From assembly GCA_041687255.1 (NCBI GenBank), contig JAWLCL010000003.1, positions 372,001 to 436,000 of the forward strand: DNA of 64,000 bases, given 5' to 3'. The notes beneath the pieces were generated by a model. The model worked only from the letters and a program-made list of their open reading frames with translations, ran no database searches and was not told where the DNA came from. Every line of letters starts with the position of its first letter. Within the stretch, counting starts at the first letter, position 1. Source of the stretch: Mariniphaga sp041687255. GTDB lineage: Bacteria; Bacteroidota; Bacteroidia; Bacteroidales; Prolixibacteraceae. Below are positions 17,356 through 26,400 of the stretch, piece after piece. A program made the position numbers and the translations under genes.

Positions 17356-18711
17356 ATGAATATTACCAGGGAAAATATCGGCAATGTAAATGCTGTAATC
17401 AAAGTTTTAATTGAAAAAACGGATTACGAAAAAACCGTTGAGGAAACATTAAAAGATTACCGTCAAAAATCAGCTCTTCCCGGATTCCGGCCCGGCAAAG
17501 CTCCTATGGGGCTTATCCGCAAACGTTTTGGTAAAGCTGTGCTTGCTGAAGAAATCAACAAAATGCTTTCGCAAAATCTTACCCGCTACCTGATGGAGGA
17601 AAAATTGCAGGTATTGGGCGAGCCGCTCTCAAGCACTGATCACCAGAAGCCCATCAACTGGGATACCGATGAAAGTTTTGAATTCGCTTTCGATGTGGCT
17701 TTGGCTCCAAAAGTGGAGGTAAACGTGGATGAAAACGATAAACTGGATTACTATACCATAAAGGTTTCCGATGAAATGATCGACCAGCAGGTTGAAATGA
17801 TTGTTTCTCAAATGGGTGAAAGCGTGGAAGCCGAAGAGGTTGAAGAAGAAGCACTGGTAAGGGGTGATTTTGTTGAACTTGATGATCAGGGACAGGAAAA
17901 ACCTGAAGGTATTCGTGCTGATGGCGTGCTGCTTTCAGTAAAAATGATAAAAGACGACTCCATCAAACAAGAATTCCTGGGAAAGAAAAAGGAGGATGTA
18001 GTTACTTTCGATCCTGTGAAAGCATACCAGGACAGACACGAAGTAGGGCATCTGCTGAAGATTAGCCATGAACAGGCTGACGAACTGAACAGCACTTTCA
18101 GTTTCACAATTAAGGAAATTACCCGGTTTATAAAAGCGGAGCTGAATGAGGAGCTGTTTAAGAAAATATATGGCGAAGATACTGAAGTGAAAACTGAAGA
18201 AGAACTGAGGAATAAGCTACGGGAAGAAATTGCAGCCAACCTGAAACAATCATCCGACCGCCGGTTTGCAACCGATGTCCGCGATATGCTGGTAGAAAAA
18301 CTGAGCCCCGAACTGCCCGAAGAATTCCTCAAGCGCTGGCTTAAGGAAAGCAACGAGGAAGTAACCGACGAGCAGATAGAAAAAGATTTCGGAAGTTTTA
18401 TGACTGATCTGCGCTGGCAGCTAATTAAAGATGCTATCCGAAAAGAAAATGACCTTAAGGTTGAAGAGGCTGAGGCATTCGATTTGGCAAAACAGCTGGC
18501 ACAGGCACAGTACAGCCAGTACGGAATTTATGATGCTCCGGAAGAACAGCTGGAGTCGTTTGCTAAGATGATACTTGAAAAACCGGAAGAAAAAGAACGT
18601 TTGTACAATAAACTTTTTGAAGACAAATCGGTTGAAGTTATCAAGGAGAAAATTACCGTAGAGGAAAAAGAAGTTACCCGCGAAGAGTTTGAAGAATTGG
18701 CAAAACAATAA
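17356..18711 (+). CDS. tig: Trigger factor
   Basis: 451 aa. It is the ribosome-bound chaperone that receives nascent chains at the exit tunnel. The N-terminal ribosome-binding domain has the signature GFRPGKAP at residues 43-50 for docking at protein L23. The middle domain (about 150-245) occupies the place of the FKBP-type prolyl isomerase, and the C-terminal helical chaperone domain is rich in Glu and Lys. The segment DFVELDDQGQEKPEGIRADG is typical of the Bacteroidota form. Tig heads the tig-clpP-clpX cluster, a widely conserved arrangement that couples folding with proteolysis. Confidence 0.95.
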   Translation: MNITRENIGNVNAVIKVLIEKTDYEKTVEETLKDYRQKSALPGFRPGKAPMGLIRKRFGKAVLAEEINKMLSQNLTRYLMEEKLQVLGEPLSSTDHQKPINWDTDESFEFAFDVALAPKVEVNVDENDKLDYYTIKVSDEMIDQQVEMIVSQMGESVEAEEVEEEALVRGDFVELDDQGQEKPEGIRADGVLLSVKMIKDDSIKQEFLGKKKEDVVTFDPVKAYQDRHEVGHLLKISHEQADELNSTFSFTIKEITRFIKAELNEELFKKIYGEDTEVKTEEELRNKLREEIAANLKQSSDRRFATDVRDMLVEKLSPELPEEFLKRWLKESNEEVTDEQIEKDFGSFMTDLRWQLIKDAIRKENDLKVEEAEAFDLAKQLAQAQYSQYGIYDAPEEQLESFAKMILEKPEEKERLYNKLFEDKSVEVIKEKITVEEKEVTREEFEELAKQ

Positions 18712-18773
18712 ACCGGCTTATTTCAGTAGGAATTTTTTGTAACTTTACGGTATATTAGGTTAAAAAAGAAAAC

Positions 18774-19448
18774 ATGGAAAATAAAAACGAATTTAAAAAA
18801 TACGCCGTTAAACACTCGGGTATAAGCAGCCTGACACTGGAAAGTTACGCATCGGCTTACAGTAATTACATTTCACCCACAATTATCGAAGAAAGGCAAC
18901 TGAACGTAGCCTCAATGGATGTTTTTTCCCGGTTAATGATGGACCGGATCATCTTTCTGGGAGTGCCAATCGATGATACTGTGGCGAACATTATCCAGGC
19001 GCAGCTTCTGTTTCTGGAATCTACCGATCCTTCGAAAGACATTCAGATATATCTCAACTCACCCGGAGGACATGTGCATGCCGGATTAGGCATATACGAT
19101 ACCATGCAGTACATTACAGCCGACGTGGCAACAATCTGCACCGGCATGGCTGCTTCAATGGGAGCTGTATTGCTTACAGCCGGGGCCCATGGCAAACGGT
19201 CAGCTCTAAAACATTCGCGGGTAATGATTCATCAGCCAATGGGAGGTGCCCAGGGGCAGGCTTCCGACATTGAAATTACAGCCAGGGAAATACTTAAAAT
19301 CAAAAAAGAACTCTACAACATTATATCTGAACATTCCGGCAGGCCTGTAAAACAGGTTGAAAAAGATGCCGATCGTGATTACTGGATGACTGCCGATGAA
19401 GCAGTGAAGTATGGTATGATCGACGAAATACTGTTCAGGAATAAGTAA
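18774..19448 (+). CDS. clpP: ATP-dependent Clp protease proteolytic subunit
   Basis: 224 aa. It is the serine protease barrel of ClpXP. Catalytic Ser128 lies in GMAASMGAVLL and His153 in MIHQPMGGAQGQASDIE; the third residue, Asp, falls in the following helix region. The first 30 residues are a longer N-terminal segment than in E. coli and are probably a propeptide or an axial loop extension. The gene lies 62 bp after tig. A TAACTTTA sequence at 18740-18747 resembles a -7 box and could give internal transcription. Confidence 0.95.
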   Translation: MENKNEFKKYAVKHSGISSLTLESYASAYSNYISPTIIEERQLNVASMDVFSRLMMDRIIFLGVPIDDTVANIIQAQLLFLESTDPSKDIQIYLNSPGGHVHAGLGIYDTMQYITADVATICTGMAASMGAVLLTAGAHGKRSALKHSRVMIHQPMGGAQGQASDIEITAREILKIKKELYNIISEHSGRPVKQVEKDADRDYWMTADEAVKYGMIDEILFRNK

Positions 19449-19479
19449 ATAAAAACATTAAATGGTTAACAAAGTCAGA

Positions 19480-20694
19480 ATGGATAAATGCTCTTTTTGT
19501 GGTCGCGAGAAAAAGGAAGTGAACCTTTTGATTGCCGGTATTGAAGGGCACATTTGCGATCGATGTGCTGAGCAGGCTTATTCTATTATCCAGGAAGAAA
19601 TAAAAAAGGATAATGTTTTTGATTTGGCCGGAGTCCAGCTTCTGAAACCCAAACAGATAAAAGAATTTGTTGATCAATATGTAATTGGGCAGGATGAAGC
19701 AAAAAAGATTATTTCAGTTGCTGTTTACAACCATTACAAAAGGTTGACTCAGCCACTGGACAAGGACGAAACTGAGATTGAAAAGTCAAACATCATCCTG
19801 GTTGGTGAAACCGGTACGGGAAAAACCCTCCTGGCACGCACTATAGCAAAAATGCTGCACGTTCCCTTCACCATTGTCGATGCTACCGTTCTCACTGAAG
19901 CCGGTTATGTTGGTGAAGATATTGAAAGCATTCTAACCCGACTATTACAGGCTGCCGATTACGTTGTGGAAGCTGCTGAACGAGGTATTGTTTTTATTGA
20001 TGAAATCGATAAAATTGCCCGTAAAAGCGACAACCCCTCCATCACCCGCGACGTATCAGGTGAGGGCGTACAGCAGGGATTGCTTAAGCTGCTGGAAGGT
20101 TCAATCGTGAATGTTCCTCCACAGGGCGGAAGAAAACACCCGGAACAAAAACTCATACCTGTCGATACAAAAAACATCCTGTTTGTTTGCGGGGGTGCAT
20201 TCGACGGCATCGAACGTAAAATTGCCAACAGGCTTAATACTAAAGTAATTGGTTACAGCGCTGCTAAAAATGCTGACCGGATAGAACGTGAAAACCTCTT
20301 GCAGTACATTGCACCGCAAGATTTAAAATCTTTCGGTTTAATTCCTGAAATCATCGGAAGGCTGCCGGTTTTGGTTCACCTCGATCCGCTTGATAAAAAT
20401 GCATTGAGGCAAATTCTTACTGACCCGAAAAATTCAGTAATCAAACAATACAAAAAGCTTTTCAAAATTGATAAAATCAATCTTGAGTTCGAAGAAGAAG
20501 CGCTTGAATATATCGTTGAAAAAGCTATAGAATTTAAGTTGGGAGCACGTGGATTGCGTTCCATTTGCGAAAGCATTATGAACGATGCCATGTACGAGAT
20601 GCCCTCTGAAAAAGTGGACGATCTGGTCATTACCCGTGAATATGCCCAAAGTAAAATGGACAGATCTAGCATCAGGCGCCTGAAAGCCAGCTGA
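19480..20694 (+). CDS. clpX: ATP-dependent Clp protease ATP-binding subunit ClpX
   Basis: 404 aa from the ATG at 19480 (MDKCSFCGREKKE). An in-frame ATG at 19462 would add six residues. ClpX unfolds tagged substrates and feeds them to ClpP. The N-terminal zinc-binding domain has four Cys at 4, 7, 26 and 29. The AAA+ core shows Walker A GETGTGKT, Walker B IVFIDEIDKI, arginine-finger region and sensor 2 GARGLRS. It lies 13-31 bp after clpP in the same operon and is followed by a strong terminator. Confidence 0.96.
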   Translation: MDKCSFCGREKKEVNLLIAGIEGHICDRCAEQAYSIIQEEIKKDNVFDLAGVQLLKPKQIKEFVDQYVIGQDEAKKIISVAVYNHYKRLTQPLDKDETEIEKSNIILVGETGTGKTLLARTIAKMLHVPFTIVDATVLTEAGYVGEDIESILTRLLQAADYVVEAAERGIVFIDEIDKIARKSDNPSITRDVSGEGVQQGLLKLLEGSIVNVPPQGGRKHPEQKLIPVDTKNILFVCGGAFDGIERKIANRLNTKVIGYSAAKNADRIERENLLQYIAPQDLKSFGLIPEIIGRLPVLVHLDPLDKNALRQILTDPKNSVIKQYKKLFKIDKINLEFEEEALEYIVEKAIEFKLGARGLRSICESIMNDAMYEMPSEKVDDLVITREYAQSKMDRSSIRRLKAS

Positions 20695-20721
20695 GATAAC
20701 ATTCATAGAGAAAATACAGTA

Positions 20722-20754
20722 AAAAACCGGGCCACGAATGACCCGGTTTTTTTT
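20722..20754 (+). terminator. Intrinsic terminator of the tig-clpPX operon
   Basis: A 10-bp stem, AAAAACCGGG (20722-20731) with CCCGGTTTTT (20742-20751), is followed by further T's. This is a strong rho-independent terminator 28 bp past the clpX stop. Confidence 0.88.
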
Positions 20755-20852
20755 CTCAATGTGTTGCATCCCCTGCAAAATGTTTTGTTGTTTGTATTAT
20801 TCCGGCCACTCGTTATACGAATAACCGGTTGAAAAAATCAAGTAGGGTATCT

Positions 20853-20969
20853 TTACACCCTGTTCTTACGTTTCATTATTTTTTCTTCCTGTTTCCTCAT
20901 CTTTTTTTCTTGCTGCTTCTCTTTTAAACTCTTTTGAGCCTCTTTGGGAGCAAAATGCTTTTTAGCCAT
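20853..20969 (-). CDS. Small highly charged protein (38 aa)
   Basis: ATG at 20969 and TAA at 20853-20855 give 38 codons: MAKKHFAPKEAQKSLKE, followed by runs of Lys, Gln and Glu, ending KRKNRV. It is strongly basic and predicted to be one long helix. It lies 20 bp downstream of the GreA/Rnk-type gene on the same strand, so the two are probably cotranscribed. I recognise no family. Compositional bias alone could create this frame, but the tight spacing and complete start-stop support a real small gene. Confidence 0.5.
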   Translation of the reverse strand: MAKKHFAPKEAQKSLKEKQQEKKMRKQEEKIMKRKNRV

Positions 20970-20989
20970 TGTAACTCTTTTTAAACAGA

Positions 20990-21388
20990 TTAATGAACTG
21001 CTTCAGATTGATACACATTCTTTATTCTTACTTTTTTTATCCCTGCCGGAGCTTTGTATGAAACTGTACTGCCAATTTTATATCCCAACAATGCGCTTCC
21101 GAACATTGAGAGAACAGATACATTTCCTTTTCTGAAATCAGCCTCTGCGGGATAAACAAGTTTTACCTTCATCTCCCTGCCGGTATCCAGATCAATAACT
21201 TCAACCATTGAATTCATCGTAATAATGCCTTCATCAGGTTTATTGTCCTTAATGCGTTTTGCCCGCTTAATCTCAGCTCCCAGATAGTTCAGATTGTTTA
21301 TTTCAGTGGTGTGCAGGTTTTTTGCTGCTCTCACCAAATCACAAAGCTTGATGTAATCGCTTTCTGTTATGCTAATTGTGTTTTCCAT
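20990..21388 (-). CDS. GreA/GreB (Rnk-type) elongation factor family protein
   Basis: 132 aa from the ATG at 21388 (MENTISITESDYIKL). The reading can be extended upstream to 21442, but this crosses the operator repeats and is unlikely. The N-terminal half is a shortened coiled coil and the C-terminal half a GreA/GreB FKBP-like domain: GIITMNSMVEVIDLDTGREM, then LVYPAEADFRKGNVSVLSMFGSALLG-type sequence. This matches the Rnk-like subgroup, which binds RNA polymerase without full cleavage-factor activity; the exact activity here is not known. It is divergent from the MarR gene at 21484 across a 95-bp gap with repeated operators. Confidence 0.85.
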   Translation of the reverse strand: MENTISITESDYIKLCDLVRAAKNLHTTEINNLNYLGAEIKRAKRIKDNKPDEGIITMNSMVEVIDLDTGREMKVKLVYPAEADFRKGNVSVLSMFGSALLGYKIGSTVSYKAPAGIKKVRIKNVYQSEAVH

Positions 21389-21404
21389 AGTATTTAATTT
21401 TTTA

Positions 21405-21440
21405 ATCGTATCCGATTTTAATAAACATCGTATCCGATAC
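21405..21440. promoter_or_regulatory. Repeated operator between divergent genes
   Basis: ATCGTATCCGAT occurs twice on the same strand, at 21405-21416 and 21427-21438, with starts 22 bp apart, about two helical turns. The second copy extends to the palindrome GTATC-C-GATAC (21430-21440). The first copy has a degenerate right half. The sites sit between the Rnk-type gene and the MarR gene and are likely bound by the MarR protein. Confidence 0.6.
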
Positions 21441-21459
21441 AATAATACAAATTAAATTA

Positions 21460-21467
21460 TACATTTG
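21460..21467 (+). promoter_or_regulatory. -7 box of the MarR gene
   Basis: TACATTTG is an exact TAnnTTTG match, 16 bp before the ATG at 21484. The palindromic operator at 21430-21440 covers the place where the -33 element should lie, so bound protein would block transcription. Confidence 0.5.
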
Positions 21468-21483
21468 CAACAAATTATGGGAA

Positions 21484-22185
21484 ATGGGAAAAAGCCGGTT
21501 TATTATTCTTAAGCAAATTATTGAATTATATGAAGAGTACGATTCAGCTGAACTCCAGATGGATGTGCTTTCGTTTGCAAAATGGATGATCAAAAAACTG
21601 GAAGAAGAACCTGACCTGATTCAAAAAGCCTCCAGAGAAAAGAAACCCGAAAATTATAATGAAGGATTCTCAGTGGTGAAAAGCATGGATGAAAAGACAA
21701 GATTTCTTGAATCCATAACCCGTATAGCCAGGTATCATGAACTGTATTCCCGTAAAGTCTTAAAAGATTTAATTATTAATACCCGGTTGGAATATTTATT
21801 CCTGCAGGCTATCCATTTGATGGAAAAGGCAAGAAAAACTGACATTATAAGTGCATTTAACCTTGAATATACAACAGGAATGGATACCATCAGAAGGTTA
21901 ACAAACAATGGTCTGTTAAATGAAATTCCCGATGAGCAGGATAAAAGGGTAAGACTTTTGGCATTGACAGAAAAAGGTGAGGAAATATTGGATCTTGCCA
22001 ATAAACGTATGAGTGAGGAGTATAAAATGTTTCTGACAGCCATTAATGCTAATAAGTGGAAAAAAGCTTTGCCTGTTATTGAAGAAATTGATGAATTTCA
22101 CAGTTCGGTTTTTCAGAACTACAGCGATAAATCGTTCGCTGAACTGAAAAACCTTATGGATTCCCTGAAGTATTTATACAAATAA
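21484..22185 (+). CDS. MarR-like winged-helix regulator
   Basis: 233 aa. The winged helix lies in about residues 95-180: LEYLFLQAIHLMEKARKTDI, the recognition helix region TTGMDTIRRLTNNGLL and the wing DEQDKRVRLLALTEKGEEI. An N-terminal extension of about 75 residues, rich in Lys and Glu, is longer than in ordinary MarR proteins and may be a ligand or partner domain. It is divergent from the Rnk-type factor and preceded by the duplicated operator. No efflux or detoxification gene is adjacent, so the direct target may be the Rnk-type gene itself. Confidence 0.82.
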   Translation: MGKSRFIILKQIIELYEEYDSAELQMDVLSFAKWMIKKLEEEPDLIQKASREKKPENYNEGFSVVKSMDEKTRFLESITRIARYHELYSRKVLKDLIINTRLEYLFLQAIHLMEKARKTDIISAFNLEYTTGMDTIRRLTNNGLLNEIPDEQDKRVRLLALTEKGEEILDLANKRMSEEYKMFLTAINANKWKKALPVIEEIDEFHSSVFQNYSDKSFAELKNLMDSLKYLYK

Positions 22186-22535
22186 AAGAGTTTGCAAATA
22201 ATTAAGTACGGTACAGTTCAGAAAATTTCTGCGTTTGTTTTTGGGATTTGGAGCAAGAATGTACTGTTGAACTGTATATATTTCTTCGAAATTCATTTTC
22301 TTAAGATTTAATAACAGCATTTTAATAACGGTATTGTTATTATTTTCCCGTTTCATGAACCGGTTAAGAAGCATACCTTGGCCATTTATAATTGAGTTTA
22401 CATTGAATTTGGTACGGCGAAGGTATGGTTTTGATAGGTCTTTAAGTAGTTGTAATTTTAGAAAAAGAAGAGTCAAGCTGGGTGTAGGAATTATCCATTG
22501 GAGAACCTGAAAGGGGAACAAAATTTATGAAAGGG
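22186..22535. other. Intergenic region without a supported gene
   Basis: About 350 bp between the MarR gene and the sppA terminator. An open frame on the minus strand (22174-22521) has low-complexity, Leu- and Asn-rich content and overlaps the end of the MarR gene. I see no family resemblance, promoter or start context, and treat it as non-coding or decayed sequence. Confidence 0.5.
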
Positions 22536-22575
22536 CAAAAAGAAAGCCGCCTCAGGAAAAACTTACTGAGGCGGC
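22536..22575 (-). terminator. Intrinsic terminator of sppA
   Basis: A perfect 10-bp GC-rich stem, GCCGCCTCAG (22546-22555) with CTGAGGCGGC (22566-22575), has a 10-nt loop. On the minus strand it is followed by TTTCTTTTT. It lies 16 bp past the sppA stop. Confidence 0.9.
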
Positions 22576-22591
22576 AATAAAGGTTTGTTGT

Positions 22592-24364
22592 TTAATTAAT
22601 TACAGTGTCATATGGCATACGTGCATAGATGCCGTTCATATGAGGCAATTTGTTCAGTTGTTCGTAGTATTTATAGGCTTCACCCAATTCATTTTTGATA
22701 AACCGGACGCGCAGGTTTTCAGTGCCCGATTTAAAAAGTTCTTCGAAGGGGTCGGCCTGTGAGGGAAGCGGAACGGTACGATATTCCTCTATGCCTGCAA
22801 TTTCAGCAGCCAGTTCAACAGCATCTTCAATACCGCCGAATTGGTCAATCAGTCCAAGTTCAAGGGCATTTTCACCGCTCCAGACTCTGCCCTGGCCAAT
22901 TTCATCGACCTGTTCTTTTGTCATGTTTCGCCCGTTGGCAACATGCGAAATAAAGGTGTCGTAACCTTTTTCAATGGTTTGCTGAAGCAGGTGCCGTTCG
23001 TAATCGGTAAGTGGCCTTGTTAAGGATATAAAGTTTGAATTTTCGTTTGTTTTTACCACATCGGTTGTTATGCCCAGTTTATCGTTCATCAGTTCTCCGA
23101 AATTGGGTATCATACCAAAGATTCCAATGGAGCCAGTAATGGTATTAGGCTGTGCAACGATCCTATCGGCCGGGGCGGCTAGATAATAACCACCAGATGC
23201 TGCCACATCGCCAAATGAAACCACCATTGTCTTTTCTTCGGCAGCAAGTTTCACTTCACGCCATATAACTTCTGAATCGAATACACTGCCTCCGGGGGAA
23301 TTGATTCGAAGTACAATTGCCTTATAAGCGCTGTCCCTGCGTACTTTTCTTATTTCACGACCCAGCACTTCACCTATAATAGCATCTCCACCCATTGCAA
23401 TCCCGATATCACCACTTGCATAGATAACGGCAATTTTGTTCCTGCTGTATGGTTTACTGTAACCTTTAACTGTGGCATTCTTATAGTTTGCAACGCTAAC
23501 AACAGGGATTTCCTTTGCATCCTGATCACCGATGATTGCACGCAGATCATCCAGTACTTCATCTTTGTACCTGGCGGCATCCACCAGACCGGCTTCCACG
23601 GCTTCGTCGCCAAGGTTGAAGGTTTGCACCTGGTCGGCCAGTTCATTCAGTCGTTCAACGGGTATTGAGCGGGTTTCAGAAATCCCCTGCAGCATGTGGT
23701 TCCAGAGGCTGTGCATATAAACCAGCTGCTGCTGACGGTTTTCTTCACTCATCTGTTCAAGCATGAATGGCTCAACAGCGGCTTTAAATTTCCCATGCCG
23801 TATAATCTGCATCTCAATACCCAACTTTTCAAGGGCATTGGTAAAAAACATCATTTCACTCCCGAGGCCACGGAAATCGACCGAACCCATTGGGTGAACA
23901 ACCACCTGGTCGGCTACGGTAGCCAGGTAATACGATTTCTGGTCGTATAATGTTCCGTAAGCATAAATGGGTTTGCCGCTTTTTTCCTTAAAGACAATAA
24001 GGGCATTGCGGATTTCTTCCACCGATGCCATCCCCCCGTTCAGCATCGAAAGCTTAAGGTAAACTCCCTTTATACGGTCGTCGTAAACCGCTTTTTCAAG
24101 AGCAGCTGATATTTCATCCAGACCAATGGTTCTGGTTTGTGGTATTCCGGGTATGTTAAAATCCTGAAAAGGATCGTTCGGAGCACGATCAACTATCTGG
24201 CGTTCCAAATCAAGCACCAGCACTGTATTTTCAGCAATTGTAACCTGTTTTTCGGCCGAGGAAATTAAAGCCCCGATTATCATAAAAAACAGGAAGAATC
24301 CGATTATAGAGATTGCAATAACACCTACAACTGTAGCAAGCACATACTTAAAAAAATCTTTCAT
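22592..24364 (-). CDS. sppA: Signal peptide peptidase SppA (67K type)
   Basis: 590 aa. A membrane-bound serine protease that degrades cleaved signal peptides. An N-terminal membrane anchor (about residues 8-33) is followed by two tandem protease-fold repeats, as in E. coli SppA. The general-base Lys is at about 194 (GKFKAAVEPF) in the first repeat and the nucleophile Ser390 (VAASGGYYLAAP) in the second. The second repeat also has RINSPGGSVFDS for the oxyanion region. It is a single-gene unit with its own terminator, divergent from folK. Confidence 0.94.
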   Translation of the reverse strand: MKDFFKYVLATVVGVIAISIIGFFLFFMIIGALISSAEKQVTIAENTVLVLDLERQIVDRAPNDPFQDFNIPGIPQTRTIGLDEISAALEKAVYDDRIKGVYLKLSMLNGGMASVEEIRNALIVFKEKSGKPIYAYGTLYDQKSYYLATVADQVVVHPMGSVDFRGLGSEMMFFTNALEKLGIEMQIIRHGKFKAAVEPFMLEQMSEENRQQQLVYMHSLWNHMLQGISETRSIPVERLNELADQVQTFNLGDEAVEAGLVDAARYKDEVLDDLRAIIGDQDAKEIPVVSVANYKNATVKGYSKPYSRNKIAVIYASGDIGIAMGGDAIIGEVLGREIRKVRRDSAYKAIVLRINSPGGSVFDSEVIWREVKLAAEEKTMVVSFGDVAASGGYYLAAPADRIVAQPNTITGSIGIFGMIPNFGELMNDKLGITTDVVKTNENSNFISLTRPLTDYERHLLQQTIEKGYDTFISHVANGRNMTKEQVDEIGQGRVWSGENALELGLIDQFGGIEDAVELAAEIAGIEEYRTVPLPSQADPFEELFKSGTENLRVRFIKNELGEAYKYYEQLNKLPHMNGIYARMPYDTVIN

Positions 24365-24496
24365 ATTTTAAACTGTTAGTAATCATTTTGATGCCTTCAA
24401 ATATACGGTCATCTTTTTATTTTTTTTATTTCATTACCTTTATTCGACAAATGATGGGTAATTTTATATGCGAAATAATTACAAAAATAGTGTTCA

Positions 24497-24985
24497 ATGC
24501 ATCATGTTTTTTTAGGCATAGGCGGGAATATTGGCAATAAGCGTCAAAATTTTGAAAAAGCAAAACTGTACATCGAAAAAGAAATAGGAGAAATTTTGGA
24601 GCAGTCATCGGTTTATGAAACGCCACCCTGGGGTTTTTTGGCAGAAGAAGATTTCTGGAACCAGGTAGTGCATGTAAAAACGCAGCTGGAACCGGATGAG
24701 TTAATTGGGAAAATTCAGAAAATTGAAGATTTATTTGGCCGCGTTCGTGATGCCGGGTATTATGTTTCGCGTGAAATGGATATTGATGTGTTGTATTACG
24801 ATGATAAGTCGCTCACAACCGATAAAGTTATTGTTCCGCATCCTAAAATTGCGCAGCGGTTGTTTGTTCTTGTGCCGCTAAATGAAATTGCTCCTAATTT
24901 TCAGCATCCTGTATTGAAAGTAACTAACCGGCAGTTGCTCGATAAATGCAATGATGAATCATCAATAAAACGAATTGAACTGTAA
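24497..24985 (+). CDS. folK: 2-amino-4-hydroxy-6-hydroxymethyldihydropteridine diphosphokinase
   Basis: 162 aa. It transfers pyrophosphate from ATP to hydroxymethyl-dihydropterin in folate synthesis. The family pattern is clear: VFLGIGGNIGNKRQNFEKAK, the substrate loop VYETPPWGF, FWNQVVHV, and the metal-binding MDIDVLYYDD with the later PHPKIAQRLFVLVPL. The usual GPR before the DIDxL motif is replaced by SRE. The gene is the first of a run with the SpoIID/LytB gene, 11 bp downstream, but no folate gene follows. Confidence 0.93.
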   Translation: MHHVFLGIGGNIGNKRQNFEKAKLYIEKEIGEILEQSSVYETPPWGFLAEEDFWNQVVHVKTQLEPDELIGKIQKIEDLFGRVRDAGYYVSREMDIDVLYYDDKSLTTDKVIVPHPKIAQRLFVLVPLNEIAPNFQHPVLKVTNRQLLDKCNDESSIKRIEL

Positions 24986-24996
24986 CTTTTTACAAT

Positions 24997-26343
24997 ATGA
25001 ATGAACAACCAGAAATTGAAGTAGGAATATTAGCTTATGAAAAAGTGGACTTTTTGCTTTCAGAAGGTTTTCGTATTGGGAACCGGCAAGTTTCAGCCGG
25101 GAGATATGAAGCAAATTGCCAAAATAATAAAGTAGAAATTACGATACCTTCAGGTGAAAAGCTCCGGTTTGAATCACAACTGTTTACTCCTTCAGACGAT
25201 TCTCCGGACACCTGGTTTGAGCTGGAAGATGTAATCATAGGAGTTGGTTTCCACTGGGAGCAGAAAGAAAATCAGCGGTTCCGGGGCAAATTGAAGCTAA
25301 TGGCAGAAAGCGGAAAGGTTCGTGCAATAAACAGTATAAGGCTGGAAGATTACCTTAAAAGTGTTATTTCTTCAGAGATGAGTGCCACCAGTTCGCCGGA
25401 GTTTTTAAAAGCACACTCGGTAATCTCCCGCAGCTGGTTACTGGCGCAGGTTGAGAAAACAAAGAACATTAAAGCCGGAGGAGGTGTTTACCGTACGTCA
25501 CATGAAAGCGAGGATGAGATAATCAGGTGGTACGACAGGGAAGATCATTTGAATTTTGATGTTTGTGCAGACGACCATTGCCAGCGATACCAGGGGATTA
25601 CAAAAATTTTTACTGATAAGGCTTTAAAAGCAGTTGATGAAACAAGGGGTGAGGTAATTACCAGTGAGGGCAAAATTTGTGATGCACGGTTTTCGAAATG
25701 TTGCGGTGGTGTTTCCGAAAATTTTGAAAATGTGTGGGAGCCTGTCAGGCATTCTTATCTTACCAAAGTTGTTGATTCTGAATTTGGTGATACCACTTGT
25801 GTTGATTTGCGCAGGAATGAGGAGGCAGAAGTTTGGATCCGAACCTTTCCCCACGCTTTTTGCAATACTACCGACCGGCAGGTATTATCGCAGGTGTTGC
25901 CGGATTTCGATCAGAGTACAGTTGATTTTTACCGGTGGACAAAAGAGTACAGCCAAAATGAGCTTGCAGCAATTATCAGAAAGCGTTCAGGAATTGATTT
26001 CGGGCAAATTATTAAGCTTGAACCTTTGCAGCGAGGGCACTCAGGAAGACTTATAAGACTTAAGATACATGGTACCAAAAGAACGCTTACAGTGGGTAAG
26101 GAGCTTGAAATTAGGAAGTGGTTGTCGGAATCACACTTGTACAGCTCGGCATTTGTGATTGATCATTTTGATTTGCAGGACGGCGTTCCTCAAAAAGTTG
26201 TGTTAACCGGGGCAGGATGGGGGCATGGCGTTGGATTGTGCCAAATTGGTGCCGCCGTTATGGGTGAAAAGGGATATTCGTACAAACAAATTTTAAGTCA
26301 TTATTTCCCGCGGACAGAATTAAAAAAGATTTATAAAACATAA
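24997..26343 (+). CDS. SpoIID/LytB domain protein
   Basis: 448 aa. The SpoIID/LytB family includes lytic transglycosylases that cut glycan strands lacking stem peptides, and amidase enhancers. Motifs: LEDYLKSVISSEMSATSSPEFL, KAHSVISRSWLL, later ARFSKCCGGVSE and the C-terminal GAGWGHGVGLCQIGA. The catalytic-type Glu lies in SSEMS. No signal peptide is visible at the N-terminus (MNEQPEIEVGILAYEK), which is typical of the Bacteroidota form, so its compartment is uncertain. It lies between folK and the GH9/deacetylase gene with very short gaps, followed by an AmpG-like permease. This suggests a role in peptidoglycan or amino-sugar glycan turnover (inference). Confidence 0.9.
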   Translation: MNEQPEIEVGILAYEKVDFLLSEGFRIGNRQVSAGRYEANCQNNKVEITIPSGEKLRFESQLFTPSDDSPDTWFELEDVIIGVGFHWEQKENQRFRGKLKLMAESGKVRAINSIRLEDYLKSVISSEMSATSSPEFLKAHSVISRSWLLAQVEKTKNIKAGGGVYRTSHESEDEIIRWYDREDHLNFDVCADDHCQRYQGITKIFTDKALKAVDETRGEVITSEGKICDARFSKCCGGVSENFENVWEPVRHSYLTKVVDSEFGDTTCVDLRRNEEAEVWIRTFPHAFCNTTDRQVLSQVLPDFDQSTVDFYRWTKEYSQNELAAIIRKRSGIDFGQIIKLEPLQRGHSGRLIRLKIHGTKRTLTVGKELEIRKWLSESHLYSSAFVIDHFDLQDGVPQKVVLTGAGWGHGVGLCQIGAAVMGEKGYSYKQILSHYFPRTELKKIYKT

Positions 26344-26400
26344 GTTCCGGCATTGATTTTTTTCTTAATCCTGTTATCTTCAGCATTCAAATTTCAACCT

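Noticed and set aside
22174..22521. Minus-strand open frame of 115 codons after the MarR gene
   Set aside because: It overlaps the MarR 3' end, has Leu/Asn-rich low-complexity content and no recognisable domain or start signal.
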